This document shows, in pieces, positions 46,420-60,404 of a stretch of DNA of 64,000 nucleotides (positions are counted from its first letter, which is position 1; each line of letters begins with the position of its first letter). The translations under genes and the position numbers were made by a program. Under the pieces are notes generated by a model. The model did not search any database. It was not told where the DNA came from and worked only from the letters and a program-made list of their open reading frames with translations. The stretch is from Candidatus Competibacter sp. GTDB taxonomy: Bacteria; Pseudomonadota; Gammaproteobacteria; Competibacterales; Competibacteraceae. Location of the stretch: positions 1-64,000 of the forward strand of contig JARSSH010000048.1 of assembly GCA_029624815.1 (NCBI GenBank). Direction: 5' to 3'.

Positions 46420-46962
46420 TCACGCGGTCGCCAGTTCTTCGAGAGTCTGATTCTCGTTGGTGTATATGCAGATACCCGCAGCGATTTTCAAGGCCCGTTC
46501 GACGATGGTCCGCGCGTCCAGTTCGGTATGCTCCAGCAGCGCTTGGGCGGCGGCCTGGGCGTAGGCGCCGCCGGAACCGATCGCCGCCAAGTCGTTTTCC
46601 GGCTCGATCACGTCGCCGTTACCGGAAAGAATCAGGGTGGCGTGGGGATCGGCGACGATCAGCAGCGCCTCCAAACGCCGCAACAAACGGTCGGTGCGCC
46701 AGTCCTTGGCCAATTCCACGGCAGCACGGGTCAGGTTACCGCCATGCTTTTCCAGCTTGCCTTCGAAACGCTCAAATAGCGTGAAGGCATCCGCGGTACC
46801 GCCCGCGAACCCCGCGATTACCTTGTTCTGATACAAACGCCGCACCTTGCGGGCGTTACCCTTCATCACGGTGTTGCCCAACGTCACCTGACCGTCACCG
46901 CCAATCACAACCCGGCCGTTGCGGCGCACGGCCAGCACCGTGGTGCCATGCAATGATTCCAT
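46420..46962 (-). CDS. hslV: Peptidase subunit of the HslUV protease
   Basis: Threonine peptidase (180 residues). The N-terminal [16 protein letters not shown] is processed so that Thr of TTVLAVRR becomes the nucleophile; [20 protein letters not shown] and [17 protein letters not shown] are diagnostic. The AGAGG site lies close before the start. TATAAT (46977-46982 on the minus strand) lies only 15 bp upstream of the ATG with CCCGCAT before it, which could be a heat-shock-like promoter; the -35 is unclear. Confidence 0.96.
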   Translation of the reverse strand: MESLHGTTVLAVRRNGRVVIGGDGQVTLGNTVMKGNARKVRRLYQNKVIAGFAGGTADAFTLFERFEGKLEKHGGNLTRAAVELAKDWRTDRLLRRLEALLIVADPHATLILSGNGDVIEPENDLAAIGSGGAYAQAAAQALLEHTELDARTIVERALKIAAGICIYTNENQTLEELATA

Positions 46963-47047
46963 GCAAGTGCCTCTTGATTATATGCGGGATTGTACACGAT
47001 ATCCGGGACACGGCAGGGGGAACCAAGCCTGCCCCGACCGCCGTAAA

Positions 47048-47091
47048 ACGAAAAAAGAAGCCCCGGTTACAAGGGGGAATGGAACCGGGGC
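47048..47091 (-). terminator. Intrinsic terminator downstream of rimO
   Basis: GCCCCGGTT (47060-47068) pairs with AACCGGGGC (47083-47091). On the minus strand the stem is followed by TTCTTTTTTCG. It is about 195 bp past the rimO stop; the intervening DNA contains a smaller hairpin (TCCGGTT/AACCGGA near 47101-47119). Confidence 0.8.
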
Positions 47092-47286
47092 GAATCGATA
47101 TCCGGTTTGGCTAACCGGACATAGCCCGCTCAGGGAGGGAAGCGGACAGGCGTAAGGGCTTACGCTTACTTCATGAGATAGGGACGATTCGAGAAAGTTC
47201 AATGGCGCTCAGCACGATTTCTGGCGAATCGGGGCTCAAAACCATGGTCGTCTCCCGCGGCGACAGAAAATTTCACCGCCGTGTCG

Positions 47287-48621
47287 TCAACGGTCTAGAC
47301 GTTCTCCAAACAGATCGTGTTCGTCGGAATCCACAATCCGCACCGGGACAAACTCGCCGACTGGCAGTTCCGCGCCATCCTCGATATGGACAACCCCATC
47401 GATCTCCGGCGCATCGGCGCTGGAGCGGGCAATGGCCGTTCCTTCGTCGTCGATGGCATCCACCAAAACGGTCAAGGTACGACCGATCTTCCGCCGCAAC
47501 CGATCGGCGCTGACCGTTGCCTGCCACTCCATCAACCGGGACAGTCGTTCCTGTTTGACCTCCTCCGGCACCGGATCCGGCAACCGGTTGGCCGTGGCGC
47601 CTTCCACCGGCGAGTAGCTAAAGCAACCGACCCGATCCAACTCCGCCGCCGCCAGGAATTCCAGCAAACGCTCGAAATCATCCTCGGTCTCACCGGGAAA
47701 ACCGACGATGAAGGTGCTGCGTAGAGTGAGATCCGGACAAATTTCCCGCCAACGGCGAATTCGCCCTAAGGTGTCGCCGGTATTGGCTGGCCGCCGCATG
47801 GCCTTGAGCACACGCGGACTGGCATGCTGCAACGGCACGTCCAGATAGGGTAAGATTTTGCCTTCCGCCATCGGCGGCACCAGATCATCGACATGCGGAT
47901 ATGGGTAAACATAGTGCAGCCGCACCCAGACGCCCAATTCGCCCAATGCCGCCGCCAAACTGGTCAGACCGGTCTTGAGCGGCCGACCGTTCCAAAAATC
48001 CGTGCGGTAACGCATGTCCAAACCATAGGCGCTGGTGTCCTGAGACACGACCAGCAGTTCCCTGACTCCGGCCCGGACCAGATTTTCCGCCTCCCGCAGC
48101 ACCTCGCCGACCGGTCGGCTGACCAGATCGCCTCGCAGTTGGGGAATGATGCAAAAGGTGCAGCGATGGTTGCAACCCTCGGAAATCTTCAAGTACGCGT
48201 AATGTCGAGGGGTCAGCTTGATACCCTGCGGCGGCACCAAATCCACGAACGGATCGTGCGGCCGAGGTAGATGGGTATGGACCGCCGTCATGACGTCCTC
48301 GCAGGCGTGCGGCCCGGTCACCGCCAGCACGCTCGGATGCAGGTCGCGCACTACGTTGCCCTTCGCACCTAGGCAGCCGGTCACGATCACCCGGCCGTTT
48401 TCAGCCAGCGCCTCGCCGATGGCCTCCAGCGATTCCGCTACCGCCGCGTCGATAAAACCACAGGTATTCACCACCACCAGATCCGCCGCTTGATACGTGG
48501 GCGCCAGATCGTAACCCTCGGCGCGCAAACGGGTCAGGATTTGTTCGGAATCCACCAGCGCTTTGGGACAGCCGAGGCTGACAAAACCGATTTGAGGGGG
48601 ACGGCTCATGGGATCATGCAT
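47287..48621 (-). CDS. rimO: Ribosomal protein S12 methylthiotransferase
   Basis: Radical-SAM enzyme that methylthiolates Asp88 of ribosomal protein S12 (444 residues). UPF0004 domain with [25 protein letters not shown] and TGCLGAKG (three cluster Cys); radical-SAM motif [13 protein letters not shown] (CxxxCxxC); C-terminal TRAM domain (about 375-440). ATG 48621 or 48609 are both possible; neither has a clear ribosome site. Confidence 0.95.
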   Translation of the reverse strand: MHDPMSRPPQIGFVSLGCPKALVDSEQILTRLRAEGYDLAPTYQAADLVVVNTCGFIDAAVAESLEAIGEALAENGRVIVTGCLGAKGNVVRDLHPSVLAVTGPHACEDVMTAVHTHLPRPHDPFVDLVPPQGIKLTPRHYAYLKISEGCNHRCTFCIIPQLRGDLVSRPVGEVLREAENLVRAGVRELLVVSQDTSAYGLDMRYRTDFWNGRPLKTGLTSLAAALGELGVWVRLHYVYPYPHVDDLVPPMAEGKILPYLDVPLQHASPRVLKAMRRPANTGDTLGRIRRWREICPDLTLRSTFIVGFPGETEDDFERLLEFLAAAELDRVGCFSYSPVEGATANRLPDPVPEEVKQERLSRLMEWQATVSADRLRRKIGRTLTVLVDAIDDEGTAIARSSADAPEIDGVVHIEDGAELPVGEFVPVRIVDSDEHDLFGERLDR

Positions 48622-48694
48622 GCGGGTGGGTCCGAAATGGAACGGTGGCGTCGGGCCACCGGCCGGAAACCTGGGAATTTGAAGCAATGCGCTC

Positions 48695-48724
48695 TTGCGA
48701 GTCAAGCTGAAAAATAGCTATATT
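48695..48724 (+). promoter_or_regulatory. Candidate promoter of the L31 type B gene
   Basis: TTGCGA (48695-48700) and TATATT (48719-48724) with 18-bp spacing, about 95 bp upstream of the gene. I see no convincing Zur palindrome near it. Confidence 0.45.
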
Positions 48725-48819
48725 GTGAAGCTTTAATAATCCATTGGAGCATCGCTACCCGCACGTCGGCGACGATGCGTCTTGGATCGGTCAACAGCAT
48801 CCTCAAGGTTTCGGCAACC

Positions 48820-49065
48820 ATGAAAAAAGATATTCATCCCCAGTACCGCGACGTGGTGTTCCAGGACATCTCCACCGATTTCGCCTTTCTCACCCGCTCC
48901 ACCATCACCGCCAAGGACACCATCCAATGGACCGACGGCAAGGAATATCCGCTGGTGAAGGTGGAGGTCTCCAGCCAATCGCACCCCTTCTACACCGGCA
49001 AACAGAAGATCGTGGATACCGCCGGCCGGGTGGACCGCTTCCGCCGCAAGTATGGCTTGTCCTAA
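48820..49065 (+). CDS. rpmE2: 50S ribosomal protein L31 type B (zinc-free)
   Basis: An 81-residue L31 paralogue: [47 protein letters not shown]. The CxxC zinc ligands of the ordinary L31 are absent and the protein has no Cys at all, so it is the zinc-independent form. In many bacteria this form replaces zinc-L31 in zinc shortage. The first ATG at 48775 is in frame but the family starts at 48820. Confidence 0.95.
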   Translation: MKKDIHPQYRDVVFQDISTDFAFLTRSTITAKDTIQWTDGKEYPLVKVEVSSQSHPFYTGKQKIVDTAGRVDRFRRKYGLS

Positions 49066-49086
49066 AGGCTCTGGCTCAACCCGCGC

Positions 49087-49115
49087 AAGGCATCTCAAGA
49101 TGCCTTTTATTTTGC
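49087..49115 (+). terminator. Intrinsic terminator of rpmE2
   Basis: AAGGCATC-TCAA-GATGCCTT, an 8-bp perfect stem with a 4-nt loop followed by TTATTTTG, 21 bp after the stop. Confidence 0.88.
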
Positions 49116-49307
49116 CCATCGCTGGCTATTTCCCCTTCGGTTGAGAGGATTTTTCGGCAAAGCAGTACGGCTTGGGTTATCATGGCCGCTGCTTCGAAAA
49201 AAGTGCGTAAGACGCTGAATCACTGCCGGATTACCGTCGGCCAGCCAGAACGCGGCAACGGATGGCCAGACGGTTCCTGGCTCATCAACCCACTTTGGAG
49301 GTTCTAA

Positions 49308-50594
49308 ATGGCAACAATTACCTTTAAGGACGATCTCACTGGAAAGGCAGTGCAAATGCCAGTACTGGAGCCGACCTACGGCAATCCCGTGGTGGACATC
49401 GGCAAGCTGGCCAAGGAGTTCGGTTGCTTCACTTACGACCCCGGCTTCATGTCCACCGCCAGTTGCCAGAGCGCGATCACCTACCTGGACGGCGACAAGG
49501 GCGAACTGCTGTACCGCGGCTTCCCCATCGAGCAACTGGCCGAACAATGCAATTTTCTGGAAGTCTGCTATCTGCTGATTTACGGCGAGTTGCCCAACGC
49601 CGAAAAAAAGCAGGTTTTTGAAACCAGCATCGCCCGGCACAATCGGATTCGCGAAAACCTGCGGCGGTTCCTGCACGGCTTCAACCACGACGCCCACCCG
49701 ATGGCGATGATGGCGGCGGTGGTCAGTTCGCTGTCGGCTTTCTTCCACGACCGCCTCGACATCCGCGATTACGAGCACCGCATGGTCACCGCCCGCCGGC
49801 TGATCGCCAAGATGCCAACCATTGCCGCCGCCTGCTACAAGCACAGCATCGGCGATCCCACGATCTACCCTCGCGACGACCTGAGCTATACTGGCAACCT
49901 GCTTTACATGATGTTCAGCCTTCCCGGCAAACGTTACGAAGTGGACCCCGTCGCCGAGCGGGCGCTTGACATCCTGTTCACCCTGCACGCCGATCACGAA
50001 CAGAACGCTTCCACCTCGACCGTACGACTGGCCGGCTCCTCGGGAACCAATCCCTATGCCGCCATCGCCGCGGGTATCACCTGCCTGTGGGGTCCAGCGC
50101 ATGGCGGCGCCAACGAAGCCGTATTACGCATGCTGGACCAAATCGGCGACATCAAAAATGTCGACAACTACATCGCCAAGGTCAAGGACAAGAATTCCAA
50201 TGTGCGGCTCATGGGCTTTGGTCACCGCGTCTACAAAAATTTCGACCCGCGCGCCAAGATCATCAAGGAAATCTGCCATCAGATCCTGGACTCCTACGGT
50301 CACGACCCGCGGCTGGATCTGGCGATGCGCTTGGAAGAGATCGCTCTCAACGACGATTACTTTGTCGAACGCAAGCTGTACCCGAACGTCGATTTCTATT
50401 CCGGTATCATCTACAGCGCGCTGAAGATCCCGGTCGAGATGTTCACGGTCATGTTTGCCATCGCCCGTACCGCCGGTTGGATCACCCATTGGATGGAAAT
50501 GATCACCGAAAAAGACCAGAAGATCGGTCGACCGCGGCAATTGTATATCGGTGAAACACGCCGCGACGTGATCTCGCTGCAAGAGCGCGCATAA
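49308..50594 (+). CDS. gltA: Citrate synthase (type II)
   Basis: Condenses acetyl-CoA with oxaloacetate (428 residues). Catalytic residues are in [16 protein letters not shown] (His), [15 protein letters not shown] (His) and the Asp of [15 protein letters not shown]. The N-terminal domain typical of the NADH-regulated hexameric class is present ([20 protein letters not shown]). GGAGG precedes the start at good spacing. The 192-bp upstream gap (49116-49307) has no clear extra feature. Confidence 0.98.
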   Translation: MATITFKDDLTGKAVQMPVLEPTYGNPVVDIGKLAKEFGCFTYDPGFMSTASCQSAITYLDGDKGELLYRGFPIEQLAEQCNFLEVCYLLIYGELPNAEKKQVFETSIARHNRIRENLRRFLHGFNHDAHPMAMMAAVVSSLSAFFHDRLDIRDYEHRMVTARRLIAKMPTIAAACYKHSIGDPTIYPRDDLSYTGNLLYMMFSLPGKRYEVDPVAERALDILFTLHADHEQNASTSTVRLAGSSGTNPYAAIAAGITCLWGPAHGGANEAVLRMLDQIGDIKNVDNYIAKVKDKNSNVRLMGFGHRVYKNFDPRAKIIKEICHQILDSYGHDPRLDLAMRLEEIALNDDYFVERKLYPNVDFYSGIIYSALKIPVEMFTVMFAIARTAGWITHWMEMITEKDQKIGRPRQLYIGETRRDVISLQERA

Positions 50595-50618
50595 GTTGGG
50601 TTCTCGCGGTTTTTGATG

Positions 50619-50648
50619 AAAAAAGGCGATTCAAGCATCGCCTTTTTT
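50619..50648. terminator. Bidirectional terminator between gltA and the carboxypeptidase gene
   Basis: AAAAAAGGCGAT-TCAAGC-ATCGCCTTTTTT, with A/T runs on both flanks. It serves gltA (plus) and the gene ending at 50693 (minus). Confidence 0.93.
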
Positions 50649-50692
50649 CATTAGCCGTCTTGCTCGCGCCGGCCGGTGGCGAGGAATCCGGC

Positions 50693-51943
50693 TCAGATCC
50701 GCTGCTTGCCGTTCTTCTGTGGCTTGCTATTGGATTCGGCGGGAACGGTGGCAACCTTGGTTCCCGGCTTGACTGGCTTGGCCGCGACGGCACTCGCCGG
50801 TTTCTTGCCCGGATTCCCGCGCGCTACTTTACCGGATACCGGCTTGGTCACCGTTGCCTTTGCGACCGGTTTCGTCTTGGCGGCTTGCACCCTGACGGCA
50901 GTGGCTTTGAAGGATGTCGCCATTCCGCCCCTAGCGGCCACGCGCCTTCGTTCGCCCGCCCGCGCCGGTCGAATCGCGACCGCCCGCGCCGCCGTCGGCG
51001 TGATCACCGGCATACGTCGAACCATGACCGGTTCCGGCTCCACCCACGCGGGCGGCGGCGCCAAACCATATCGGGCAAATCCGAAATCGAGTAGATTACG
51101 GGCATCCTGCCATAACGAGCTTCGACTGGGGCTGTTGAAAATCGCCACAATTAACGGGATACCGCCCCGATCCACCTCGCCGACGAAGCAATGCCGGGCC
51201 TTGAAGGTAAAACCGGTTTTACCGCCGCGCGCGCCTTCGTAGGATACCAGCAACCGATTGTGATTCTGCACTGGCACCATCCGCCAGTTGCTGTATAAAC
51301 CCGGCCCCGTTTCGATTCTCAGGGCTGCATCGCGGGTGCGCACGATGTCCGCGAACAACGGATGATTCATGGCTTGGCGGAAAATCAGCGCCAGATCGTA
51401 GACGGTCGAGTAATGCTCGTCGTTCGGCAGGCCATGTGGGTTCATGAAGTGACTATCGCGAGCACCAATCCGCCAAGCCTTGGCGTTCATTAACCCGGCA
51501 AACCCGAAAATCGAACCACCCGCCGCTTCCGCGAGCGTCTCGGCGGCGTCGTTGCCGGACTTGAGCAACAATCCATACAGCAAGTCTTGGGTCATGACAG
51601 CCTCACCGGCGCGCAGGCCAACGCGGCTCGGCGCGACGCTGGCGGCCTGCGCGCTGACGGGCAATCGCATGTTCGGATCGAGCCGGTCCAACACCACCAG
51701 CGCGGTCAACACCTTGGTGGTGCTAGCCGGTGGCAGACGCAAATGTGGCTCCTTGGCGAACAGAATTTCACCGGTTGCGGAGTTCATCAGCACCGCCGCG
51801 CGCGCGGCCACTTCGGGCGCTGGCGACGAGAGCGGGACTTGCTGCGCCGACAGTGGCCCCGCCGCCATCCACAAGGCGGCGCCCAGTATCCAGAGACGAG
51901 GCGACCAAGCCCGCAATGCACGAAAGGATAATTTTGAAAACAT
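50693..51943 (-). CDS. D-alanyl-D-alanine carboxypeptidase (S11, DacA/PbpG-like)
   Basis: Periplasmic penicillin-binding protein that trims peptidoglycan stem peptides (416 residues). Signal peptide about 1-35 (LWILGAALWMAAGPLSA). Active-site motifs are SxxK in PPASTTKVLTALVVL, SGN in LLLKSGNDAAETLAEA and KTG in GARGGKTGFTFKARH. The last about 115 residues are a low-complexity Lys/Ala/Pro/Val-rich basic tail, unlike the amphipathic membrane anchor of DacA. The ATG at 51943 follows GGAG at 8 bp. Confidence 0.93.
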   Translation of the reverse strand: MFSKLSFRALRAWSPRLWILGAALWMAAGPLSAQQVPLSSPAPEVAARAAVLMNSATGEILFAKEPHLRLPPASTTKVLTALVVLDRLDPNMRLPVSAQAASVAPSRVGLRAGEAVMTQDLLYGLLLKSGNDAAETLAEAAGGSIFGFAGLMNAKAWRIGARDSHFMNPHGLPNDEHYSTVYDLALIFRQAMNHPLFADIVRTRDAALRIETGPGLYSNWRMVPVQNHNRLLVSYEGARGGKTGFTFKARHCFVGEVDRGGIPLIVAIFNSPSRSSLWQDARNLLDFGFARYGLAPPPAWVEPEPVMVRRMPVITPTAARAVAIRPARAGERRRVAARGGMATSFKATAVRVQAAKTKPVAKATVTKPVSGKVARGNPGKKPASAVAAKPVKPGTKVATVPAESNSKPQKNGKQRI

Positions 51944-52166
51944 GCGGTTAACTCCATTGCCATTTTGAGTTTGGGCCGGTCCACCCAAGGTTCCCAGCGC
52001 TAAAAGCTCTATCACCAGGCTCGCATCCAGCAGCGATTCGCATATTTTGGGCAATAATTGGACAACCGGCTAGATCTTGGCTTGAAATCCTCGGAAAAGC
52101 CAGGCGCCGCCGGCAACGGAACCCAAAAGCGAGTCACTGTTGCCGTTACCCGAAAGACGTACTGCT

Positions 52167-52922
52167 TTATGCCTCTGACTGGGATCGGGCAAACAGCATG
52201 TCCCAAACTTCATGACCCAAGCGCCGACCACGCCGTTCGAATCGAGTCAAAGGTCGGTACGCCGGGCGCGGGGCAAATCCGTCGCCATCCACCATATTTG
52301 TCAATTCGGGAGCGACACGCAACACGTTCAGGATCGAACGGGCGTAATCCTCGCAATCAGTGGCTACATGCAGTTGCCCGACCCACTTTAGCTTAGGAAT
52401 CAATAGCGCAATAAATGGCGGTTGGATCAGGCGACGCTTGTGGTGCCGTGCCTTGGGCCATGGGTCGGGAAAATAAATTTGAACGCGCTCCAAGCTTTGG
52501 TCCGGTAGCCGCCGCAATACCTCGATGGCATCGGCGCACATCACCCGAAGATTGCTCAGGCCCAAAGCCTCGGCGCGCAGCAGCACATGTCCGATTCCCG
52601 GACGATGAACCTCAACCCCCAGATAATCCATCTCGGGATGAGCCATCGCCATGGCGGCTAAGGATTCGCCATCACCGAAACCGATTTCCAACACCAATGG
52701 CGCATGGCGACCGAACAGTCGCTCGGGTTCCAGCGCCGCGCTAACGTCAGATCCGAACCGCGCCCAACATTCCGTCAGCGCCCGCCGCTGGGCGTGCGTC
52801 ATTCGGCCCTCGCGCCGGACAAAACTGCGTATCCACCGCGGCATGGCGGATCCACAGTGCTTCGAATCATCCGCAATGGGAAGGATCGACGAAGAAGATT
52901 TCATGGTATTGTCAGAATTCAT
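52167..52922 (-). CDS. trmB: tRNA (guanine-N7-)-methyltransferase
   Basis: SAM-dependent enzyme forming m7G46 in tRNA. Seen: RRALTECWARFG, motif I LVLEIGFGDGESLAAMA, YLGVEVHRPGIGHVL, and the signature IYFPDPWPKARHHKRRLIQP. The C-terminal RPLTRFERRGRRLGHEVWD completes the family. The N-terminus is uncertain: ATG 52922, 52904 or 52943; none has a clear ribosome site. The 222-bp gap after it toward 51944 has no supportable gene. Confidence 0.95.
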   Translation of the reverse strand: MNSDNTMKSSSSILPIADDSKHCGSAMPRWIRSFVRREGRMTHAQRRALTECWARFGSDVSAALEPERLFGRHAPLVLEIGFGDGESLAAMAMAHPEMDYLGVEVHRPGIGHVLLRAEALGLSNLRVMCADAIEVLRRLPDQSLERVQIYFPDPWPKARHHKRRLIQPPFIALLIPKLKWVGQLHVATDCEDYARSILNVLRVAPELTNMVDGDGFAPRPAYRPLTRFERRGRRLGHEVWDMLFARSQSEA

Positions 52923-53122
52923 TGGATTTTCAATCCATGGCACGGTGGCATTTGGAATCTTTAATGATGAGAGTGGCCAGCCATCTGAAAGATGGTCTCA
53001 CCAAACCGCCATAGGTAGAGTTAAAATCATTGCAGTCATAAAAAAAAATGCTTTACAATAATCGCGTGGTCCAAATCAAGGGCTCTATAACAGCGAACAT
53101 TAACAACGGCAAATGAGAAACC

Positions 53123-53443
53123 ATGAGCGACAACATCGAAAACCTCATCAGTTCCTACTCCGTCGAGCAACTTAAGCAGTTGATCCAAACAGCCGAGGAT
53201 GCCATTGAACAAAAAAAGACTGGTGAAATCGAGGCTCTTCGCGATCAAATGTTCAAGATGGCTGATCAATACGATATGACGCCGGAAGAGGTGATCAACT
53301 ATTCGGGTCGCCGGAAGAGAGCGCCGGGCAAACCTAAATACCGCAACCCCAATGATCCGGAGCAAACATGGACTGGGCGCGGTAAAAGGCCGGGCTGGCT
53401 GAAACAGGCGGATGACATCGAGATTTTCCGAATCCCCGAATAG
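53123..53443 (+). CDS. H-NS-family nucleoid-associated protein
   Basis: A 106-residue protein with an N-terminal helical oligomerisation part (SYSVEQLKQLIQTAEDAIEQ, about 10-50) and the C-terminal AT-hook-like H-NS DNA-binding motif: PGKPKYRNPNDPEQTWTGRG and KRPGWL. It is of the short H-NS/Bv3F type found in beta- and gammaproteobacteria. Such proteins silence AT-rich transferred DNA; the AT-rich island at 59.9-64 kb would be a natural target (inference). The local sequence 52944-53122 is more AT-rich than average. Confidence 0.9.
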   Translation: MSDNIENLISSYSVEQLKQLIQTAEDAIEQKKTGEIEALRDQMFKMADQYDMTPEEVINYSGRRKRAPGKPKYRNPNDPEQTWTGRGKRPGWLKQADDIEIFRIPE

Positions 53444-53486
53444 ATTTTGCAGATAAAACCCGCGGAGAGCATGGGCTTTATCTATC

Positions 53487-53515
53487 TTGCAACCCGCATA
53501 CTTTATCTCTATGAT
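53487..53515 (+). promoter_or_regulatory. Promoter of tRNA-Gly
   Basis: TTGCAA (53487-53492), 17-bp spacer, TATGAT (53510-53515), about 54 bp upstream of the tRNA 5' end. Confidence 0.65.
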
Positions 53516-53568
53516 CGTCGAACTATCCGCTTGATTGGGTTTAAGCAGGAAAGGCGCGAGATCATGCG

Positions 53569-53642
53569 GCGGGTGTAGTTCAATGGTAGAACCTCAGCTT
53601 CCCAAGCTGATGGCGTGGGTTCGATTCCCATCACCCGCTCCA
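53569..53642 (+). tRNA. tRNA-Gly(CCC)
   Basis: 74 nt with all arms: acceptor GCGGGTG/CACCCGC (with T discriminator), D arm TAGTTCAATGGTAGAAC, anticodon stem TCAGC/GCTGA around TTCCCAA (anticodon CCC), T arm GGGTTCGATTCCC, and encoded CCA. It matches the enteric glyU type. Confidence 0.97.
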
Positions 53643-53649
53643 AGGCCAT

Positions 53650-53681
53650 AGGGTTACGCAGTAACGCGTAACCCTTGTCTT
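53650..53681 (+). terminator. Terminator of tRNA-Gly
   Basis: A 10-bp perfect stem AGGGTTACGC / GCGTAACCCT with AGTAAC loop, followed by TGTCTT. It lies 8 nt after the tRNA. Confidence 0.8.
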
Positions 53682-53687
53682 ATATAG

Positions 53688-54587
<900 letters not shown>

Positions 54588-54747
54588 CCGTTACCCCACC
54601 GGCAGCCCGGCCCTCCAAAGCCGCCTAGAGCCGCACGGCATGATTTGCTAAACTCCGCGCCAGTCCCAGCCATGCTTTTTCCGCATCGCATCCCCGGGGG
54701 CGGCCCGTGCGCCGCTCCTCTTCTGTGTGTCCATTCTGGAGGTTCCC

Positions 54748-55887
54748 TTGAGGAAACCCGCGCTTCTGGCCTTGGAAGACGGCAGTCTGTTCCAGGGCGA
54801 ATCCATCGGCGCCGATGGCCACGCCCAAGGCGAAGTTGTTTTCAATACCTCGATCACCGGCTATCAGGAGATTTTAACCGATCCTTCCTATTGCCGGCAG
54901 ATCGTGACTTTAACTTATCCTCACATCGGTAATGTCGGCACCAACCGCGGCGACGAGGAAGCGGGCCACATTCACGCCAGCGGCCTCGTGGTGCGGGATT
55001 GTCCGCGTCGCGCCAGCAATTGGCGTAATCGGCAAGCGCTGGATAGCTACTTGCGCGAACGCGGCGTGGTCGCCATCGCCGGCATCGATACCCGTCGACT
55101 GACTCGCCTGCTGCGGGAAAAGGGCGCGCAAAACGGCTGCCTGATCGCGGGCACCGCCCCCGATGCCGACCTGGCTCTACGCCTGGCTCGCGAGTTTCCC
55201 GGATTGAAGGGCATGGATCTGGCCCAAGTGGTCAGCGCCGACACGCCCTATGAATGGCGAGAGGGAGTCTGGCGGCTGGCCGACAACGTTTTCCCAACCA
55301 TGCATGCCACCCGCCATCACATCGTCGCCTACGATTACGGTGTCAAACGCAACATCCTGCGGATGCTGGCCGAGCGGGACTGCCGGATCACCGTCGTGCC
55401 GGCACGGATGCCGGCCGCCGATGTCATGCGCCTGAATCCCGCCGGCGTGTTCCTGTCCAACGGACCGGGCGACCCCGAACCCTGCGATTACGCCATCGCC
55501 GCCATTCGCGAACTGCTGGATGCCGGAGTTCCATTGTTCGGAATCTGCCTCGGCCATCAATTGCTGGGGCTGGCCAGCGGCGCGCGCACCGTCAAGATGA
55601 AGTTTGGCCACCACGGCGGCAATCATCCGGTGCTGGATCTCGATAGCGGCCGAGTAATGATTAGCAGCCAGAACCACGGCTTCGCGGTGGACGAAACCAC
55701 GCTGCCGGCCAACTTGCGCGCGACGCACCGCTCACTGTTCGACGGCTCGCTGCAAGGTCTCACCCGCACCGATCGACCGGCCTTCAGTTTCCAGGGCCAT
55801 CCGGAAGCCAGCCCCGGCCCGCACGACGTAGCGCCGCTTTTTGATCGATTCATCGATCTGATGGCGGCGCGCCGGCCCGGTGCATGA
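54748..55887 (+). CDS. carA: Carbamoyl-phosphate synthase small subunit
   Basis: Glutamine amidotransferase subunit (379 residues) that supplies ammonia to CarB. N-terminal CPSase domain ([20 protein letters not shown]), C-terminal class I GATase with [14 protein letters not shown], nucleophile elbow [13 protein letters not shown] (Cys about residue 270) and the His/Glu pair in [13 protein letters not shown]. The start is a TTG at 54748 with GGAGG 6 bp upstream; no ATG fits, and the GTG at 54727 would bury the ribosome site. Confidence 0.96.
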   Translation: MRKPALLALEDGSLFQGESIGADGHAQGEVVFNTSITGYQEILTDPSYCRQIVTLTYPHIGNVGTNRGDEEAGHIHASGLVVRDCPRRASNWRNRQALDSYLRERGVVAIAGIDTRRLTRLLREKGAQNGCLIAGTAPDADLALRLAREFPGLKGMDLAQVVSADTPYEWREGVWRLADNVFPTMHATRHHIVAYDYGVKRNILRMLAERDCRITVVPARMPAADVMRLNPAGVFLSNGPGDPEPCDYAIAAIRELLDAGVPLFGICLGHQLLGLASGARTVKMKFGHHGGNHPVLDLDSGRVMISSQNHGFAVDETTLPANLRATHRSLFDGSLQGLTRTDRPAFSFQGHPEASPGPHDVAPLFDRFIDLMAARRPGA

Positions 55888-55962
55888 GCCGAAGCGCCAA
55901 ACGCTCTCCCGCTACTGCCCGTACCTCGTTGTCCGACACCCGACACGCGACACCTAAGAGCC

Positions 55963-59183
<3,221 letters not shown>

Positions 59184-59187
<4 letters not shown>

Positions 59188-59663
59188 CTCAGAAGGTACC
59201 GATGACCACCACCGGCGCCGAAAAACTGCGCGAAGAGTTGCTCCAACTGAAAACGGTGGCCCGACCGCAGATTATCGCCGCCATCGCCGAAGCCCGCGCC
59301 CACGGCGATCTGAAGGAAAATGCCGAATACCACGCCGCCCGCGAGCAGCAAAGCTTTACGGAGGGTCGCATCGCCGAAATCGAAGCGAAGCTGGCTTATG
59401 CCCAAATTATCGACGCAACGGCGCTGCCGCCCTCGGACAAGGTGGTGTTCGCCTCCACCGTGCTGCTGACCGAGGAGGACAGCGAGGAAGAAAAACGCTA
59501 CCAGATCGTTGGCGAGGACGAAGCGGATATTAAAGAAGGTAAAATCTCATTCAGTTCGCCTATCGCTCGGGCGTTGATCGGCAAATTCGTTGGCGACATC
59601 GTCGACGTCCAAACGCCCGGCGGTCTGAGAACCTACGAAATCGTCGACGTGCAATACATCTGA
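59184..59663 (+). CDS. greA: Transcription elongation factor GreA
   Basis: Rescues backtracked RNA polymerase by stimulating transcript cleavage (159 residues). Coiled-coil N-terminal domain with the acidic tip [20 protein letters not shown] and C-terminal FKBP-like domain ending [19 protein letters not shown]. It overlaps carB, so translation is coupled; the carB-greA order is widespread in gammaproteobacteria. A stretch [13 protein letters not shown]-like in the middle is normal. Confidence 0.97.
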
Positions 59664-59777
59664 GTGGAAAATCGCGATGCGCGCACCGCCTCTCATTCCT
59701 ACTTACCGGAAACCGGAGGGCCGTCGGTTCGCGCTTGGGGTTCCCGCCGGAGAATCGGATAAGGATGCGGCAAGCGC

Positions 59778-59806
59778 TTGTCAGAAAGGGAGCCGCTGTT
59801 TATAAT
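59778..59806 (+). promoter_or_regulatory. Promoter of tRNA-Val
   Basis: TTGTCA (59778-59783), 17-bp spacer, perfect TATAAT (59801-59806), followed by a GC-rich discriminator TCCGACCCC typical of stringently controlled stable-RNA promoters. Confidence 0.8.
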
Positions 59807-59822
59807 TCCGACCCCGTTTAAC

Positions 59823-59897
59823 GGGCGATTAGCTCAGTGGTAGAGCACTACCTTCACACGGTAGGGGTCGCTGGTTCGAACCCAGCATCGCCCACCA
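59823..59897 (+). tRNA. tRNA-Val(CAC)
   Basis: 75 nt: acceptor GGGCGAT/ATCGCCC, D arm TAGCTCAGTGGTAGAGC, anticodon stem CTACC/GGTAG around TTCACAC (anticodon CAC), T arm CTGGTTCGAACCCAG, ending ACCA. No terminator follows; the sequence becomes AT-rich just after it, as at an element junction. Confidence 0.95.
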
Positions 59898-60404
59898 TCA
59901 ACAACCTGATTTATCTAGGATTTCTGCTCCTTCAAACCCCACCTCTTGTTTCGATTTGTCGCCTGCTAGGGTTGTTCGGGGTGACAGCAGGGTGACAAGC
60001 TGTCGGGGGGTAAGGCTATCACAGTCTTACCCTTTGCTTATCCTTGTCCCGCCAAAAACCCGCCAAATTTGGCCTTGGAGGGCTGTTACAGCCTCTTTCT
60101 CGCCTTGCTTATGGGTATCCCCCTCTTAGCCACCAAACGCCTAGATTCCTACCCGAATGGAATACCAATAGTTTTTTGCTATTTACTTATGAGTTTTGAT
60201 AGTTGCAATCAATTGCACTGAGATAGGGATGATTATTTTTCTTGCTGGTGTCTGAATCCCCGAAAAGCCACTATTTGCTTAGCTTCCTTGCTGGAAAATT
60301 CAAGATTAGAGAATCCTTCGGAACTTGACACCTAAATTCCCTATTAGTCATAATGTTTTCTGACTTCTTATCCTAGAAATTCAAGGAGCTAAAAGGTATC
60401 TGTA
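59898..60404. other. Gene-free junction between tRNA-Val and the AT-rich island
   Basis: About 507 bp without a supportable gene. It contains two direct GGGTGACA words 11 bp apart (59979-59997), an inverted pair GACAGC/GCTGTC (59983-60004) and GGGTAAG/CTTACCC (60008-60032). Short repeats one helical turn apart next to a tRNA fit integrase arm sites (inference). The AT content rises along the stretch. Confidence 0.5.

Noticed and set aside
51944-52166. A small gene between the carboxypeptidase and trmB
   Set aside because: Frames are short, lack ribosome sites and family similarity; the stretch is better explained as promoter and spacer.
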